Below are positions 1-10,781 of a DNA stretch of 64,000 bases, piece by piece; the stretch's first letter is position 1, and every line of letters starts with the position of its first letter. The notes under the pieces are model-generated. The model saw only the letters and a program-made list of their open reading frames with translations. It had not been told where the DNA came from and ran no database searches. The stretch is from Magnolia sinica (taxonomy: Eukaryota > Streptophyta > Magnoliopsida > Magnoliales > Magnoliaceae), in the NCBI RefSeq assembly GCF_029962835.1, contig NC_080589.1, positions 18,497,586-18,561,585 of the forward strand. The letters are read 5' to 3'. The position numbers were made by a program, and so were the translations under genes.

Positions 1-829
1 TTTTAGGTGTCAATTACATCGCTTCGATGGTCGGATCACTACGAAATTTAACGTCAACGGTTAAAAGGGTATTAATGCGTCACGTGTATATTCGAGACCT
101 TCATAACATGCCACTAACCCAAATACTAGTATTAACATTAATTTTATTATTAGTACTACTTATCACTATCATTATTCATTTCTTTATTATTATTATTATT
201 TTCACCTATGTGTGCATTATGTTATGGGTTCCGCTCTGTAGGTCATTAGAACTACTTATCTCGTGATTTTATATTAATATTATTATTATCATTATTACTA
301 CTCATACATACTATTACTTATTTATTTATTTATTTATTTACTTAGTCATTATTATTATGATTGTGCTTATATGTAAGACATGAGACTATTTGTCATGTGT
401 CATTTAGCTACATGCCCTAACATTAGGGTTACTTACCTTAAGGTGGGTTATAAGTCATGAACCTTTAATTACTAAATCATGATTTGTTGAGCGTTCCAAC
501 ACTCCAATGATTGGATTGACTAGTATTTAATTACCAACAACCTTTGAGATCCTAAGGAATGTCTAGACATGATCCAGGAGTTAGATGTGAAACTAGACAA
601 CTTAATCTGTACTTTTAAAAGATGGATCGCCCTATGAGAGATTGTAAACAGGGTGAACGATGGATTTCATGATTCAAGATTGTATGTACCTAATTCGGTT
701 AGATTTGTCCATTAGTGGAGTTGGGTTTAGACTAAAATGAACATGAATACTTACTTAAACCTGGCTTATGTTTATGCTAAGTTTAGTTACACAGTAACAC
801 CCGAGTACTGGAAAGTACGGGGTATTACA
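1..829 (-). mobile_element. Partial 3' LTR of a Ty3/gypsy fossil (minus strand)
   Basis: The right edge ends in ATTACA and is followed directly by a run of C (ATCTACCCCCCTTAAGG). On the minus strand this is a polypurine tract followed by a TGTAA LTR start, the usual arrangement in Tekay/Del-type gypsy elements. Bases 702-829 match the edge of the second LTR at 3158-3285. The remainder of this LTR, to the left, would run past base 1, so its length is unknown. No coding sequence is visible. Confidence 0.55.
100..360. repeat. AT-rich ATT/ATTT simple-repeat tract
   Basis: The stretch is dominated by short runs of ATT, TTA and TTTA units. The small open frame across it is low complexity and is not a believable gene. 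It lies inside what is probably the U3 part of an old gypsy LTR that reads on the minus strand and continues past the window edge. Confidence 0.6.
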
Positions 830-2254
830 ATCTACCCCCCTTAAGGAGAATTTTGTCCTCGAAATTCAGTTCTTCTATTATTATTAGGGATGATGATAAT
901 ATTCATTATTTTCCTATATGTACAAACATATGCCACTAGGCACCCAAAACTGAGGTCGTTACAATCTACCCCCCTTAAAGAGAATCTCGTCCCCGAGTTT
1001 GATGATGCTCTTTCCAATTATTAATGGTACAAGTAGCAGGGTTATCCTATCACTTGTCAACATTAAAATTTCTTATAGTATTTACAAGATTACAAGTTCA
1101 TTTTGGTGGCCACTAATAATATCGTCAACATGAATAGATGGTTGTAGTGGGTTTGAGCCTGATACATCGATCTCCTGCCTGCAGGACAGAGGATTTTGGT
1201 ATCAATTTACAATCCTGTTAAATCTTGATCCTTTGCTTGATCAGGGCAACGAGATCGTTGAGATTTGCTAGGACTTAGAACTTGAGTCAAACCTTATAAA
1301 CTTGGTATAAATATAGTTTCATCTATTTGTGATCCTGATTATTCGAGACTCATGGGAAATATCATGTAATTTTCTACCTTCATAACGGGTAAGACCATGT
1401 GGCCCATTACGCTTCCAATGCGTACTCTGATTCCTTAATGCACTAACCGAAGATTTTAGGGTCAAGATTTCTACATGAAGTTCTAGTTGGAGTTTCTAAA
1501 CTCACTTAAGATTTCAAATCTAATCTTAATATGCACAACCTAGGGTTGGAAATTTACCCAAAGTCCCATAACTTCACCTCTAGTTAATTTCATGTGCTAG
1601 AATTTGTAAAAGTATTATTTCTAAGTGAGAAGATGTATTACGGAATTCGAGTTACATTCACAGTTTGATTCCCCAAGAGTATTATTCCTAACTTATGAAA
1701 TTTCTAGAAGTTCATACCCTAAGTTTTTTTTTTTTTTTTTTGAGAATTTTCACTTGGGAGTAAGCATAAGGAATGTTCTTAAATTCAAATGACTAATCAT
1801 ATAATCCTCAAGGGACTTAAGTTCATTTCTAGGTTCTACAATTACCCAAACAATTACCTAGAGAACCTAACATTTGAATTTCTATATTCTCATTTCTTCC
1901 CAGTTCTAAGGGTTTCTACATAAGTTAAGGTCCAAAGTCTAACCTACAAAAATTTCAGGGGACCCTAGAGTTCGAAGTATTTATGTTCTCCAAATTCTTT
2001 AAGGGAACTTTTTGTAAGTTCATTGACTAAATGTTCAAAGGGAACTAGTTTCATTTCTAAGTTCTACGATCATCCAAACAATTATTTTGGGGGCCTAAGT
2101 TTGGGTTTCTACATTCTCAGATCTTCCTAAGTCTAAGGGAGATTCACTTAGGTTCAAATTTCTAGTTTCAAACACCCTAACTTGAGACATTTAAGGCTTA
2201 TATGAGATCATTTTCCAAGGCCAAGTTTGTCTAAACTATTCTCTGATACCAACT
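830..2254 (-). mobile_element. Non-coding interior of the minus-strand gypsy fossil
   Basis: This lies between the polypurine tract at 830-850 and a primer-binding site at about 2242-2252 (minus strand TGGTATCAGAG, complementary to initiator methionine tRNA). Only about 1.4 kb separates them and no gag or pol similarity is visible. The element is therefore either a large deletion product or a non-autonomous type. A second polypurine-like block occurs at about 960-985, and two similar AT-rich passages lie near 1820-1915 and 2050-2125. Confidence 0.5.
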
Positions 2255-3285
2255 TGTAACGCCCCGACTTTTCAGGACCAGAGTATATGACCCGTGTCCC
2301 AAAAGCCCGAGTGTTAACTTTAAAGGATGGTCAAATTTGAGTGTACATTTTTTTCTTCATCAGAGTAAGCAAATGAGCATATAGTGGATAAATCAACATA
2401 AAGGAAAATTTAATTATGATTCAAATATACAAGAAGCTGCCCATAATGACTTATACAAACCAATGTCTCTGAATTTAAACAAGTACAAGATTTACATGAT
2501 TTAATACATGAAGAATAATAGAAAGCATATGAACATAAGCCGCGAGATCACGCAGCTCCTCCGAACAAATACAATCATGTATCCCTGGCGATCGTACCCT
2601 ACTTCTCATCAAGTTTGAACAAACATATTACTGAAGCTACCTGTATTACCTGTACGGTTGTATAATTGATGGATGAGTGGTCAACTCAGTGTGAATTCTC
2701 CTCAAGATTACACACCGCCGCATTAGGTAAGAAATAATATAAAACATCCAGACAACCAAAACAGAGTAAATGCAGTCTTATTAGGTGCATGGATGCATGA
2801 ATGCAATCATCGACCCGGGTAAACCATTCGGACGGTCGGTGCCCCAGGAAAAACATCCAGACAGGCAATGGGTCGTCACCTAAGGATGTGACTGGTCATC
2901 AGCGCAACACGCGGCGTAATCGTATGGGCATGAAGAACCAAGTCATCATCATAAATCGATCGGCTGGTCATTAGCGCAACACGCAGCGTAATCGTATGGG
3001 CATAATGATCCAAGCCGTCGTAGTATGCTATTCGTGCATGATTTGTCAGCCCGTTATTAGTCCAATTGTAATCAACCATTTTTTTAATAAGCTCACGGTC
3101 ACTACGGGGAGCACATGGCCCAGCATAGGCCAACAGCTCGGGCATTGTGTCACATGTGATTTGTCCATTAGTAGAGTTGGGTTTAGTCTAAAATGAACAT
3201 GAATACTTACTTAAACCTGGCTTATGTTTATGCTAAGTTTAGTTACACGGTAACACCCGAGTGCTGGAAAGTACGGGGTGTTACA
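2255..3285 (-). mobile_element. 5' LTR of the minus-strand Ty3/gypsy fossil
   Basis: On the minus strand it begins TGTAACACCCCG and ends GGGGCGTTACA, directly followed by the primer-binding site. The span from about 2262 to 3151 is the reverse complement of 18829-19718, so both come from one LTR family. The 3158-3285 part matches the LTR edge at 702-829, and the two parts join abruptly near 3151-3158, which suggests that this LTR has lost an internal piece. It is old and rearranged. Small open frames here are not genes. Confidence 0.65.
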
Positions 3286-3443
3286 ATATACCCCCCTTAA
3301 GGAGAATTTCGTCCCCAAAATTCATTACTTCTATTATTATTAGGGATGATGATAGTATTCATTATTTTCCTACAGGTACAAATATATGCCACTATACGCC
3401 CAAAACTGAGGTCGTTACAATCTACCCCCCTTAAGGAGAATTT
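3158..3443 (-). repeat. Second copy of the LTR edge plus polypurine block
   Basis: This stretch closely matches 702-987, including the LTR edge, two polypurine-like blocks about 130 bp apart, and the sequence between them. Having LTR then interior end on both sides of the short interior implies an LTR-interior-LTR-interior array left by recombination between elements. Confidence 0.65.
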
Positions 3444-5057
3444 GTTGCACCATCTCAGCCCAACCAAACTATTGGGCTAGTCATGGGTCACTGTCGAGTT
3501 TAGCCTGAGTTGGGTCTGGGCTAGGCTTGGGACCCTGCTGGTGTGCTGGTTCGAGCGTTTCTGGGCATTTCAGCATTATGGGAAGAAAAAGAGAGGAAGA
3601 AGGACAGGGAGAGAAGGAAGAATGAGAGTGGGTGTGTAGGACCCATCTCGAGTCAACTCGACTTGGCTGGGGCTCGCTGGGTCATGCTATGCGAGCCAGG
3701 CATGTCTGGTCTAGCCCAAAAGCCCCGCTGGCCTGGCTGTGTTAGCAAGGTAGAAGCCTAGAAGGTGGAGGGGTTGTGTGCATTGTGGATGTTTTGTCAC
3801 TCCTAAGTTGACTCAGCGAGTTGATGTGTGCACTAAGTTAGGCCAAGCCCTGGGTTGAGCTGAGCAGGGTCGGACTGAGTTCAGACTCAGTCTGGCTCAT
3901 CCCTGAGTGAAGGAAGATAGAAAGAGAGAGAGAAGTTGGGGAGCAAGGGCGTAGCCGACTCAACTCGACTCGATCCGATTCAACAAGGTGAGTCAACATT
4001 TTCTCCCCATTCTAATTTTGTTTCGATGTACCATTATTAAATATTACTGTTGTTATTATTAGGATTACTAATATTAGCAAAGATTAGCCATTAGTGGATC
4101 ATTATGCTAAACAAATTATTATAAACAAAATGCAACTATTAAATAGTAGTATCTTATCTATCATTCTTAAATATCCATTGTTAATAGTCATTAGCGTTAC
4201 CTTGATGATTATTTTGCTACACTAACTAATATTAATTATAACACTAATGTTAACAATTATTTTCTAATTATTAAATTAACATCGTTACCATTTCCATCAT
4301 TATTAAGATTGTTAAATATTAGGATGCATAACCATTAGTAAATTATCTATCCTAATGAAAGTTATTACATACAAGGAATTAAAATGATATCATTATTAAA
4401 TGCTAGTGTATTGTTTTTATCATAGGTAATATATCATAATATGAATTGTCATCATAATGATTATTAACTAATATTTATAACACTAATGTTAGTAAATATT
4501 TTATAAGCTATTACACATCAACTACAATTTAAACCCTAGAGTTAAGACTACAACTAAGCTCTAACCCTACAATAAAACCCTAAGATAGATAACTCAAACC
4601 CTAGGATATGATCTTAAACCTAGGTAGTGCATGGAACTTGGATCTAATGATATAAGCTCATGATCTGTGGTAGGATTCAATTCTAAGGGAGCAAGCACTT
4701 AGCGACACTAGTGGCGATTGGATCGTGAGGTGATGATTCTTCCCTTTGAGCATTTCATCTTCTCATTAGCTTAAGTTATAGTTTTTATTAAAAATTATAA
4801 TTGATATCTCTCTCTTATAATCACATGTGTTAGCTGGTGGAAATTGAATTGCTATATTACCTGCTTAATGTTCATCCTGTATATTTGTTCATGCTTTTAG
4901 ATTATTTGGACTTTAAGCTAGTACATTAGTGAGAAACCCCAACCTATAAATGTACACCCATACTTGGGATGTAACCCGACTAATTGTGATTAAAATGGAC
5001 CTTCGACTTAGTGGTTATTGAGTGGTGGTCTAAATAGATCATTAATGTGGACCTACC
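3444..5057. other. Intergenic repeat debris, part of an older LTR
   Basis: No credible gene is seen. Bases 3447-4000 hold repeated GACTCGACTCG/GAGTCAACTCG-type words. Bases 4020-4510 are AT rich. The last 400 bp, with wording such as GCAAGCACTTAGCGACACTAG, resemble gypsy LTR sequence and continue across the Tekay insertion at 18446. The final five bases (CTACC, 5053-5057) are the left target duplication of the Tekay element. Confidence 0.45.
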
Positions 5058-8028
5058 TGTAACATCCCGTCTAATCGGTACAGTGTCCTGAGGCGTCCAC
5101 GTAGGATTTTACCGCAGGACCGAACGGTTGAAACGTTTGTGGCAAGGATGCCATAAGGTAATCAATCTAGGATTAGCCTATTTGCCTGTACCGGACAGGC
5201 CATGGCAAGACCAAGTGCGGGCCGCCAAGCCGGGTGACCATTTACAATGAGCTACAGTCCGTCCGGGCTGTACCGCGACGCCGGAAGGTCAGAAAAATCT
5301 AAAAATTTAGGGGATCATAGGGCTCACTGGGCTTGTGGTCCATCGCGGACCGCGGACCCGGCAGACGCTCAGAAGTGGGATCTGGCACTGACTTAATGCA
5401 CCGCAACTACGCCAGGACCAATCTGGCGCTGGCAAATAGAACCAAGATTTCAGGTTATCCGACCATTGGATCTCTTCCATGTTTACCGTGGAGGCCTAAT
5501 GGATTTTCCTGCGCCTGTCCACCAACTCTGGGACCCGATCGTGGGCCGGTCACCGTCGATCACAAATCGGACCCGTGCGGTCAAACCCCTGGTCCGATCG
5601 TCCCCAATTTTTGCGTGGCCCTTCATCAGGCCATGAAGCACCCATCCTAGAAATTTCGTAGCCTGAGGACCACCAGAATTACTTAAATCACTAAAATGGA
5701 CCCCACAGGGCCGTTTAAAGATCAAAACCTTTGACTCAAACCCTACTTTCGTCTATCCGTTCATTCTCAAATTTTACATGGGCCCTAGACGGGCCATAAG
5801 GCACCTACCCACCGAATTTGGGGGCCGAAGGATCATTAGGGCCATGCCAACCCCAAAAATGTCCCTTGTAGGCTATTTTGGGAATATGAGGGAACTTAAG
5901 GCCAAAGGGGCCAAGTCTAGAAAATGAAACCCAATCCCTCATAACTCCCTCTCCCATTTGCTACAACCACCAAGAGAGAAAGAGAGTAAAGGGGAGTAAA
6001 GAGGAAGAGAGTAAGAGAGGGAGGAGATCCAAGGTGGACCCTAGATCGAGGTGGGCCCTAAGAAAGCCAAACCTTTCATCTGTTTGCCACTCTTGCAAGG
6101 AGAAGACTCATTTCCTTAGCCCCAACAACCATCCGTGGGTTGCCTAGGTGAGTTCATCACCCATCCTTCTTGAAGTTCATGTAGTAATGTGGATTTGAGT
6201 TGGAAAATCTAACATGCAATAGCTTGATTTAGGGATTTCGGCCGTCCCACCCGAAAGCCCTCTTTCTTAGGGCATTTTCCGAGTCTCCAACGAGCCATAG
6301 GTGCGGACTATTACTCCTAGGTGGCCTAGCACCAATTTCAATATGAGTTTAATGATTATGATTGTTGGTTGATGCATTTAGAGAGTGTAGAGAGAACCTA
6401 GGGATTTAAGCCTATTCTAATGGTACTAAATTGTATGTTTTATTTGACTCCTCACATGATGACATTCGTGCTTCTTACATGACTTGTTGAAAGTTGATGA
6501 TCGCTTGTTTTGACTTGTTGGATTGTTCTCATGATTGATGCCCTATTTACCACAGTGTGATTTGCTTTCTATGAGTTGTAGGAAGTGCGCAACTTCCCCA
6601 CCAACACACCCAACACACATGCACCATTGCTTATAAATTGTTAGCTTGTTTATTAGTTGAATTTGGATTATATGATTGATGTATGAGAACATGATGATCT
6701 TGTCTGTTGATACCCCTGTCCGTCGACATGTGGTGGACCGCCACTCAAACCCTGCGGTTGGCCAAGGAAACAAGGAAAGCTAAGGTGGTCTCGTTGGTAG
6801 GACCGCCTTGAGGCTAAACCCTCGGATTTGGGCGAGCGTGTGTGGGCGGCTGTAGTTAGACTACGTGGGTTGCTTGCACCCGTTGTCGTTTCGCCGCACG
6901 CTTGCCTGGACTCAGGCGGTCTAGCCTACTGTCTGGCCAACCACGAATGTTAACCCTGTTTGCTCACATTTGTATGGAACCTGGGACTCTCCACAACCAT
7001 TGTAGCCCAACGACAAACATCTTGAAATCGGCCCACAGCCTCGTGAGCCGGGCATGGTGGAATGGAACACTGTGTTCGAGCTGTCGGCCTATGCTGGGGT
7101 ACCGCGCCTCCCCTTAGTGACCGCGAGCGATCCCTTTTCTCATGGCACTCCTCATGTGCTTGAAGTCAGGGATGAGGAACCCGACGGGATCACGGACCGC
7201 GGGGCCTTGGCCTCACGCATTGAGGGGTCTTGGCCTCGCAACCAGCTTAGGGCATTAATTAGATGGGGTGTTCCAGATTCCCAAATCTGCTGGATGAATG
7301 AACCTAATTAATAACTCGGCTAACACGACCGCATCGTATCGCATTAGTTAGGTTGGCGACTCGGCAGTCGAGGTCGCACTGAGGGAGTGTTGGTATTGGC
7401 GATCATTAGATGGCGTCGCACGAGGGAGTGTTGGGCGAGGGCATACATCATATCATCCTGCATGCATGCACATTAATAAGACTAGACATATGCTAATGAT
7501 TGATCGCTTTTCATTAAATTCTTATTACAATTGATGCTTGTTATAACTTATGGCTAATAACACCCACTGAGTTGATCACTTACTCCCACTCTGGGACGGT
7601 GTTTTAAAACACCAACCAGACCCTTTCATAGATGCAGGTGACTCAGGACTGGAGAAGCCTAGTGAGACGAGCGTGGACGAGGAGCTAGAGCTGTCATACT
7701 TCCAGCTGATGGAGGGTTCGCCGCCAGCATGAGATGCGGGATAGGATGGTTGGGTGCTAGGCTCAGTCTCATTCTTTTGGGGATATTACATTCTTTTGCT
7801 GTTTTGTTTGGGCAACGCCTTGCACGACCCACTTATTTTTTGACTTGTACATATATGCATCGCCCTCGTTCATTTCAGCAGACTGGTGCTTTCATGTTCC
7901 ACGTTCAGAGAATTGCAGACTGCGCAACTTGAAGGATTTAAATGCATGTTAACAAAAATCTGTATTAGTGACTCTCGGGAACTCGGGAGTCGAGCGATTG
8001 CGCGACCCCTGATTTTCAGGGTGTTACA
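5058..8028 (+). repeat. 5' LTR of the Tekay-like element
   Basis: It starts TGTAACATCCCG and ends GGGTGTTACA, is 2,971 bp long and is nearly identical to 15477-18445. A segment near 7030-7130 (GTGAGCCGGGCATGGTGGAATG and onward) resembles the older LTR at 18805-18890, so the two LTR families are distant relatives. Open frames within it are shadows. Confidence 0.93.
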
Positions 8029-8031
8029 AGT

Positions 8032-8047
8032 TGGTATCAGAGCATGG
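8032..8047 (+). other. Primer-binding site (initiator Met tRNA)
   Basis: TGGTATCAGAGCATGG starts three bases after the 5' LTR end. TGGTATCAGAGC is the usual plant retrotransposon primer site complementary to the 3' end of initiator methionine tRNA. Confidence 0.88.
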
Positions 8048-8509
8048 TTTGGGAATTCATTGGGCTGTGGATCATGAACCCGCTAACGCATCTGCTGGCT
8101 TGAGAGGCTACGTAGTAGGAGTTACGAGACCCTAGGAACCTTCCCACTTTCGGATGGGAAATAGGGAACTAGTCTTGCTAACTAGGTTAGCGTAACGTAG
8201 CGCCGCTAGCCAAGTCGGTGGAATAGAAACGAACCGTGGACCGCGCGATTGGACTAAGTGAGCCTTCACCCGGGATCGAAGGAGCCAGTATCGGGCCAAA
8301 TGTGTTGACTCCAGACCAGCCGGGGGCAACTAGGTAGTGGCGAGCGCGTGATTGCGGGAGATGGAGAGGAGGTAAAAAGATCAAATTTTGGATCCAAACC
8401 GAGAAGAATCACGCGAAGCCGCTAAGCCCATCGCGTAGGTCTACTAATTCTACCCCAAATCCATATATAGAACTTATTCGGGGGTCCTACGGGTGGCCGG
8501 GAAATGGCC

Positions 8510-8762
8510 GAGCAAGCGGACCCTGCCGACCCTGCCTGTCCCACGCGCGCAGCGCCCCGCCTGCTCGCCTGTCCCGCGCGCGTAGTGCCCCGCCCGCCCG
8601 CCTGTCCCGTGCGCCCAGCACCCCGCCCGGGCGCGCAGCACCCAGCCCGACAATCCAGAGTGTGCGCGGGACCCCGCCCGCTCGGCGCTGCACCCCGCCC
8701 GACCCTCCAGCATGTGCGCGGGACCCCGCCCGACCGGCGTGGGCCCCGCCCAGCCTCAAAAA
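8510..8762 (+). repeat. GC-rich degenerate tandem repeat in the Tekay leader
   Basis: Repeated words such as CCCCGCCCG, CCTGTCCCGCGCGC and GTGCGCGGGACCCCGCCCG recur at about 25-60 bp spacing. This makes a strongly GC-rich block between the primer site and the first ORF. It gives long open frames on both strands that are composition artefacts. The pyrimidine-rich leader (about 8810-9100, with CTCTCTCTCT) follows. Confidence 0.65.
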
Positions 8763-9153
8763 TGGGATTTAAGTCCCTTGGGCCTCAAAAAATTTAGGTT
8801 AACACCCTCTCCCAAGGCCTCTAAAGAGCCCTAGCACCTAGATCTCCCCTTCCACCATCTTCCATCCTCCAAATCCAAGAAGAAAAACCCATCTTCTTCC
8901 CTCCTTCAACTCCCATATCCTCTCCCTCTTCCCACATCTCATTTCTTCTTCACCTTTCCTCTCTCTCTCTCTCTTATTCTCAAGGCTATTCTCAAAAACT
9001 CACCCCCACCCTTCTATTTTTCCCCTTCTTCAACTCCCAATTCCAAGCTCCATCTTCTTTACTTCTTCTTTCCGAATTCTCTAGGTTAGCCGCAACTACC
9101 TCGTCAATGATCCACCCGCATCTCCCGATCCCAAATCCGCCGTAGCCAAGGAA

Positions 9154-10437
9154 ATGGCTAGCTTGGCAACCATTATCTCCCTCTTCTCTATCCCAGTGAT
9201 TTTATCACTCATGGGTAAGAAGAGGCCCGCTCCCGCCAAGCCCGGACCGAGCCGGGAAAGACGAAGCAAGCAAAGGGCCGATGGAAAGGGGAAGCAAGTC
9301 TCAGAAAGCCGATCAAAGCGGAAGCACGACTCTCAAGGGGCTCTCGCGAGGCAAGCGTCTCAACCGTGCGTGGAAGACGTGGGAAATTTTCTAGTGCGCA
9401 GGGTTGCCTATGAAGTCTCCATAGAGGAGCACTTGTTCGATAAAATCGCCCTACTAGGACATTTCATGGAAAGGGGATGGGGCCAGATATTTTATGGAGA
9501 CTCTCAAGTGAATGAAGGGCGGGCTAGAGCTTTCTATGTGCGGATCAGAAATCCAAGGTTTAAGCCCTTAGGCTTTGACCTTGTGATGGGAAGTAAGAGG
9601 TTCTCGTTCGGGGTGGCGGACATTGCCGACGTGCTGGGTGTGCCACAGGGAGAGGTGCAGATCGAGGAAGAAAACCTGGATACGAGACAGGCCCGTGGCG
9701 AGCGGACACGCTTCCTTTGCGGGCAGGCTGTCCAATGGAGGCGAGAAGCCGGCCTGAGTGCGGCCAACTTGACCCCAGAGTACCGCATACTTCATCGCAT
9801 TGGCACTCATAACATTTATCCAAGGATGAAGAACTGCACGGAGTGCTCCCATTATATGGTGGAGTTCTTATACCAGGTAGGCAAGGGATCAGACGTGTGC
9901 CTCCCTAGCATAGTACTCCACCAGATCGTGAGGGCCGCCAGGGCGACTCGAAAGGACGTATGCCTCCCATTTGGCCGTCTAGTTTGCCGGCTGGCTCAGC
10001 AGTATGGCGTGGGTGGATCGGACGAGAATTATATACCGACGCTGATCTTGGGAGATGACATGCTGAATAATATGAAGATAGGCCCAAAACAGCGACAGGC
10101 CCACATTGATCGATACGGGGACCCAATCGAAGGGGAAAGTGATAGTGGTGGAAGCGAGGAAGAAGGGGACGAAGACGAGGACGAAGGAGAGGAAGGAGCT
10201 GGAATTGCTGAAGAGACTGAGCCAACTGAGGATATCCAGGAGGTTGCTAGAGAGCCACCTATCACTCCAGACGTGCTTGCGCGTTTGGATGCGCTTGACG
10301 CTAGAATGGCCAAGATCGAAGAGAACCAGGCGAAGCAAGAGAAATGGAACAAGAAAATGTATCGAGCCATAAAGGCTTTGATCTGTTGCAGCAAAGGTGA
10401 GAAAGCACCGCCACTCTCTCCCGACTCAGACGAGTAG
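9154..10437 (+). CDS. Extra ORF between 5' LTR and gag (putative plant transposon protein domain)
   Basis: An open frame of 427 codons. After a short hydrophobic start comes a Lys/Arg-rich stretch (about residues 22-60) that could act as a nuclear signal. The middle (about 75-310) resembles the 'putative plant transposon protein' domain often seen in plant retroelement proteins, with phrases such as FSFGVADIADVLGVP, GTHNIYPRMKNC and CLPFGRLVCRL. An Asp/Glu-rich run follows (about 325-355), then a short helical tail (LDARMAKIEENQAKQEK) of coiled-coil type. It is neither gag nor pol and its role is unknown; extra ORFs are known in some other plant gypsy lineages such as Ogre/Retand. The family assignment is from memory of the motif pattern. 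A donor-like AAAG/GTGAGA lies at 10396/10397. Confidence 0.75.
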   Translation: MASLATIISLFSIPVILSLMGKKRPAPAKPGPSRERRSKQRADGKGKQVSESRSKRKHDSQGALARQASQPCVEDVGNFLVRRVAYEVSIEEHLFDKIALLGHFMERGWGQIFYGDSQVNEGRARAFYVRIRNPRFKPLGFDLVMGSKRFSFGVADIADVLGVPQGEVQIEEENLDTRQARGERTRFLCGQAVQWRREAGLSAANLTPEYRILHRIGTHNIYPRMKNCTECSHYMVEFLYQVGKGSDVCLPSIVLHQIVRAARATRKDVCLPFGRLVCRLAQQYGVGGSDENYIPTLILGDDMLNNMKIGPKQRQAHIDRYGDPIEGESDSGGSEEEGDEDEDEGEEGAGIAEETEPTEDIQEVAREPPITPDVLARLDALDARMAKIEENQAKQEKWNKKMYRAIKALICCSKGEKAPPLSPDSDE

Positions 10438-10781
10438 CCCGCTTTTGTACGGATAACTAGTAGCCATTCTACGTTATTTAGGTCAAAACTCATGTACTAG
10501 GAGATGGTTAGGACCCGTGCTCGACTAATTGCATTTTCCTTTCGTCTGGCGTGATTGTAATGCTTGAAATCCATGCGGCACATGTAATTGGCCATGTTCA
10601 TGGCATTTTGAAATTAATGTGAAGTTATGGGTTTACTCGAAAATCTCTTATTGTTATGGAAATGCTTGTATGAGTGACGCCTTATGCTCCCATGAATTGT
10701 ATATGAATCTTGCATATGCACACATATTATGGGTGCGATAAATGTTTTAGCACCTAATCTGTCCAAGTGTGTTTCGCAGGA

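Noticed and set aside
27-266. Hydrophobic 79-codon frame at the left edge
   Set aside because: Low-complexity translation of ATT-rich repeats inside LTR debris.
2876-3145. Open frame conserved between this place and 18900-19103
   Set aside because: Both frames lie in two copies of the same LTR, so the similarity is DNA homology of the repeat, not selection on a protein.
8474-8797. Arg/Pro/Ala-rich open frames on both strands
   Set aside because: They come from the GC-rich repeated leader block of the Tekay element, open on both strands by composition.
10029-10493. 154-codon minus-strand frame opposite the extra ORF
   Set aside because: Ser-rich shadow of the acidic run in the plus-strand ORF.
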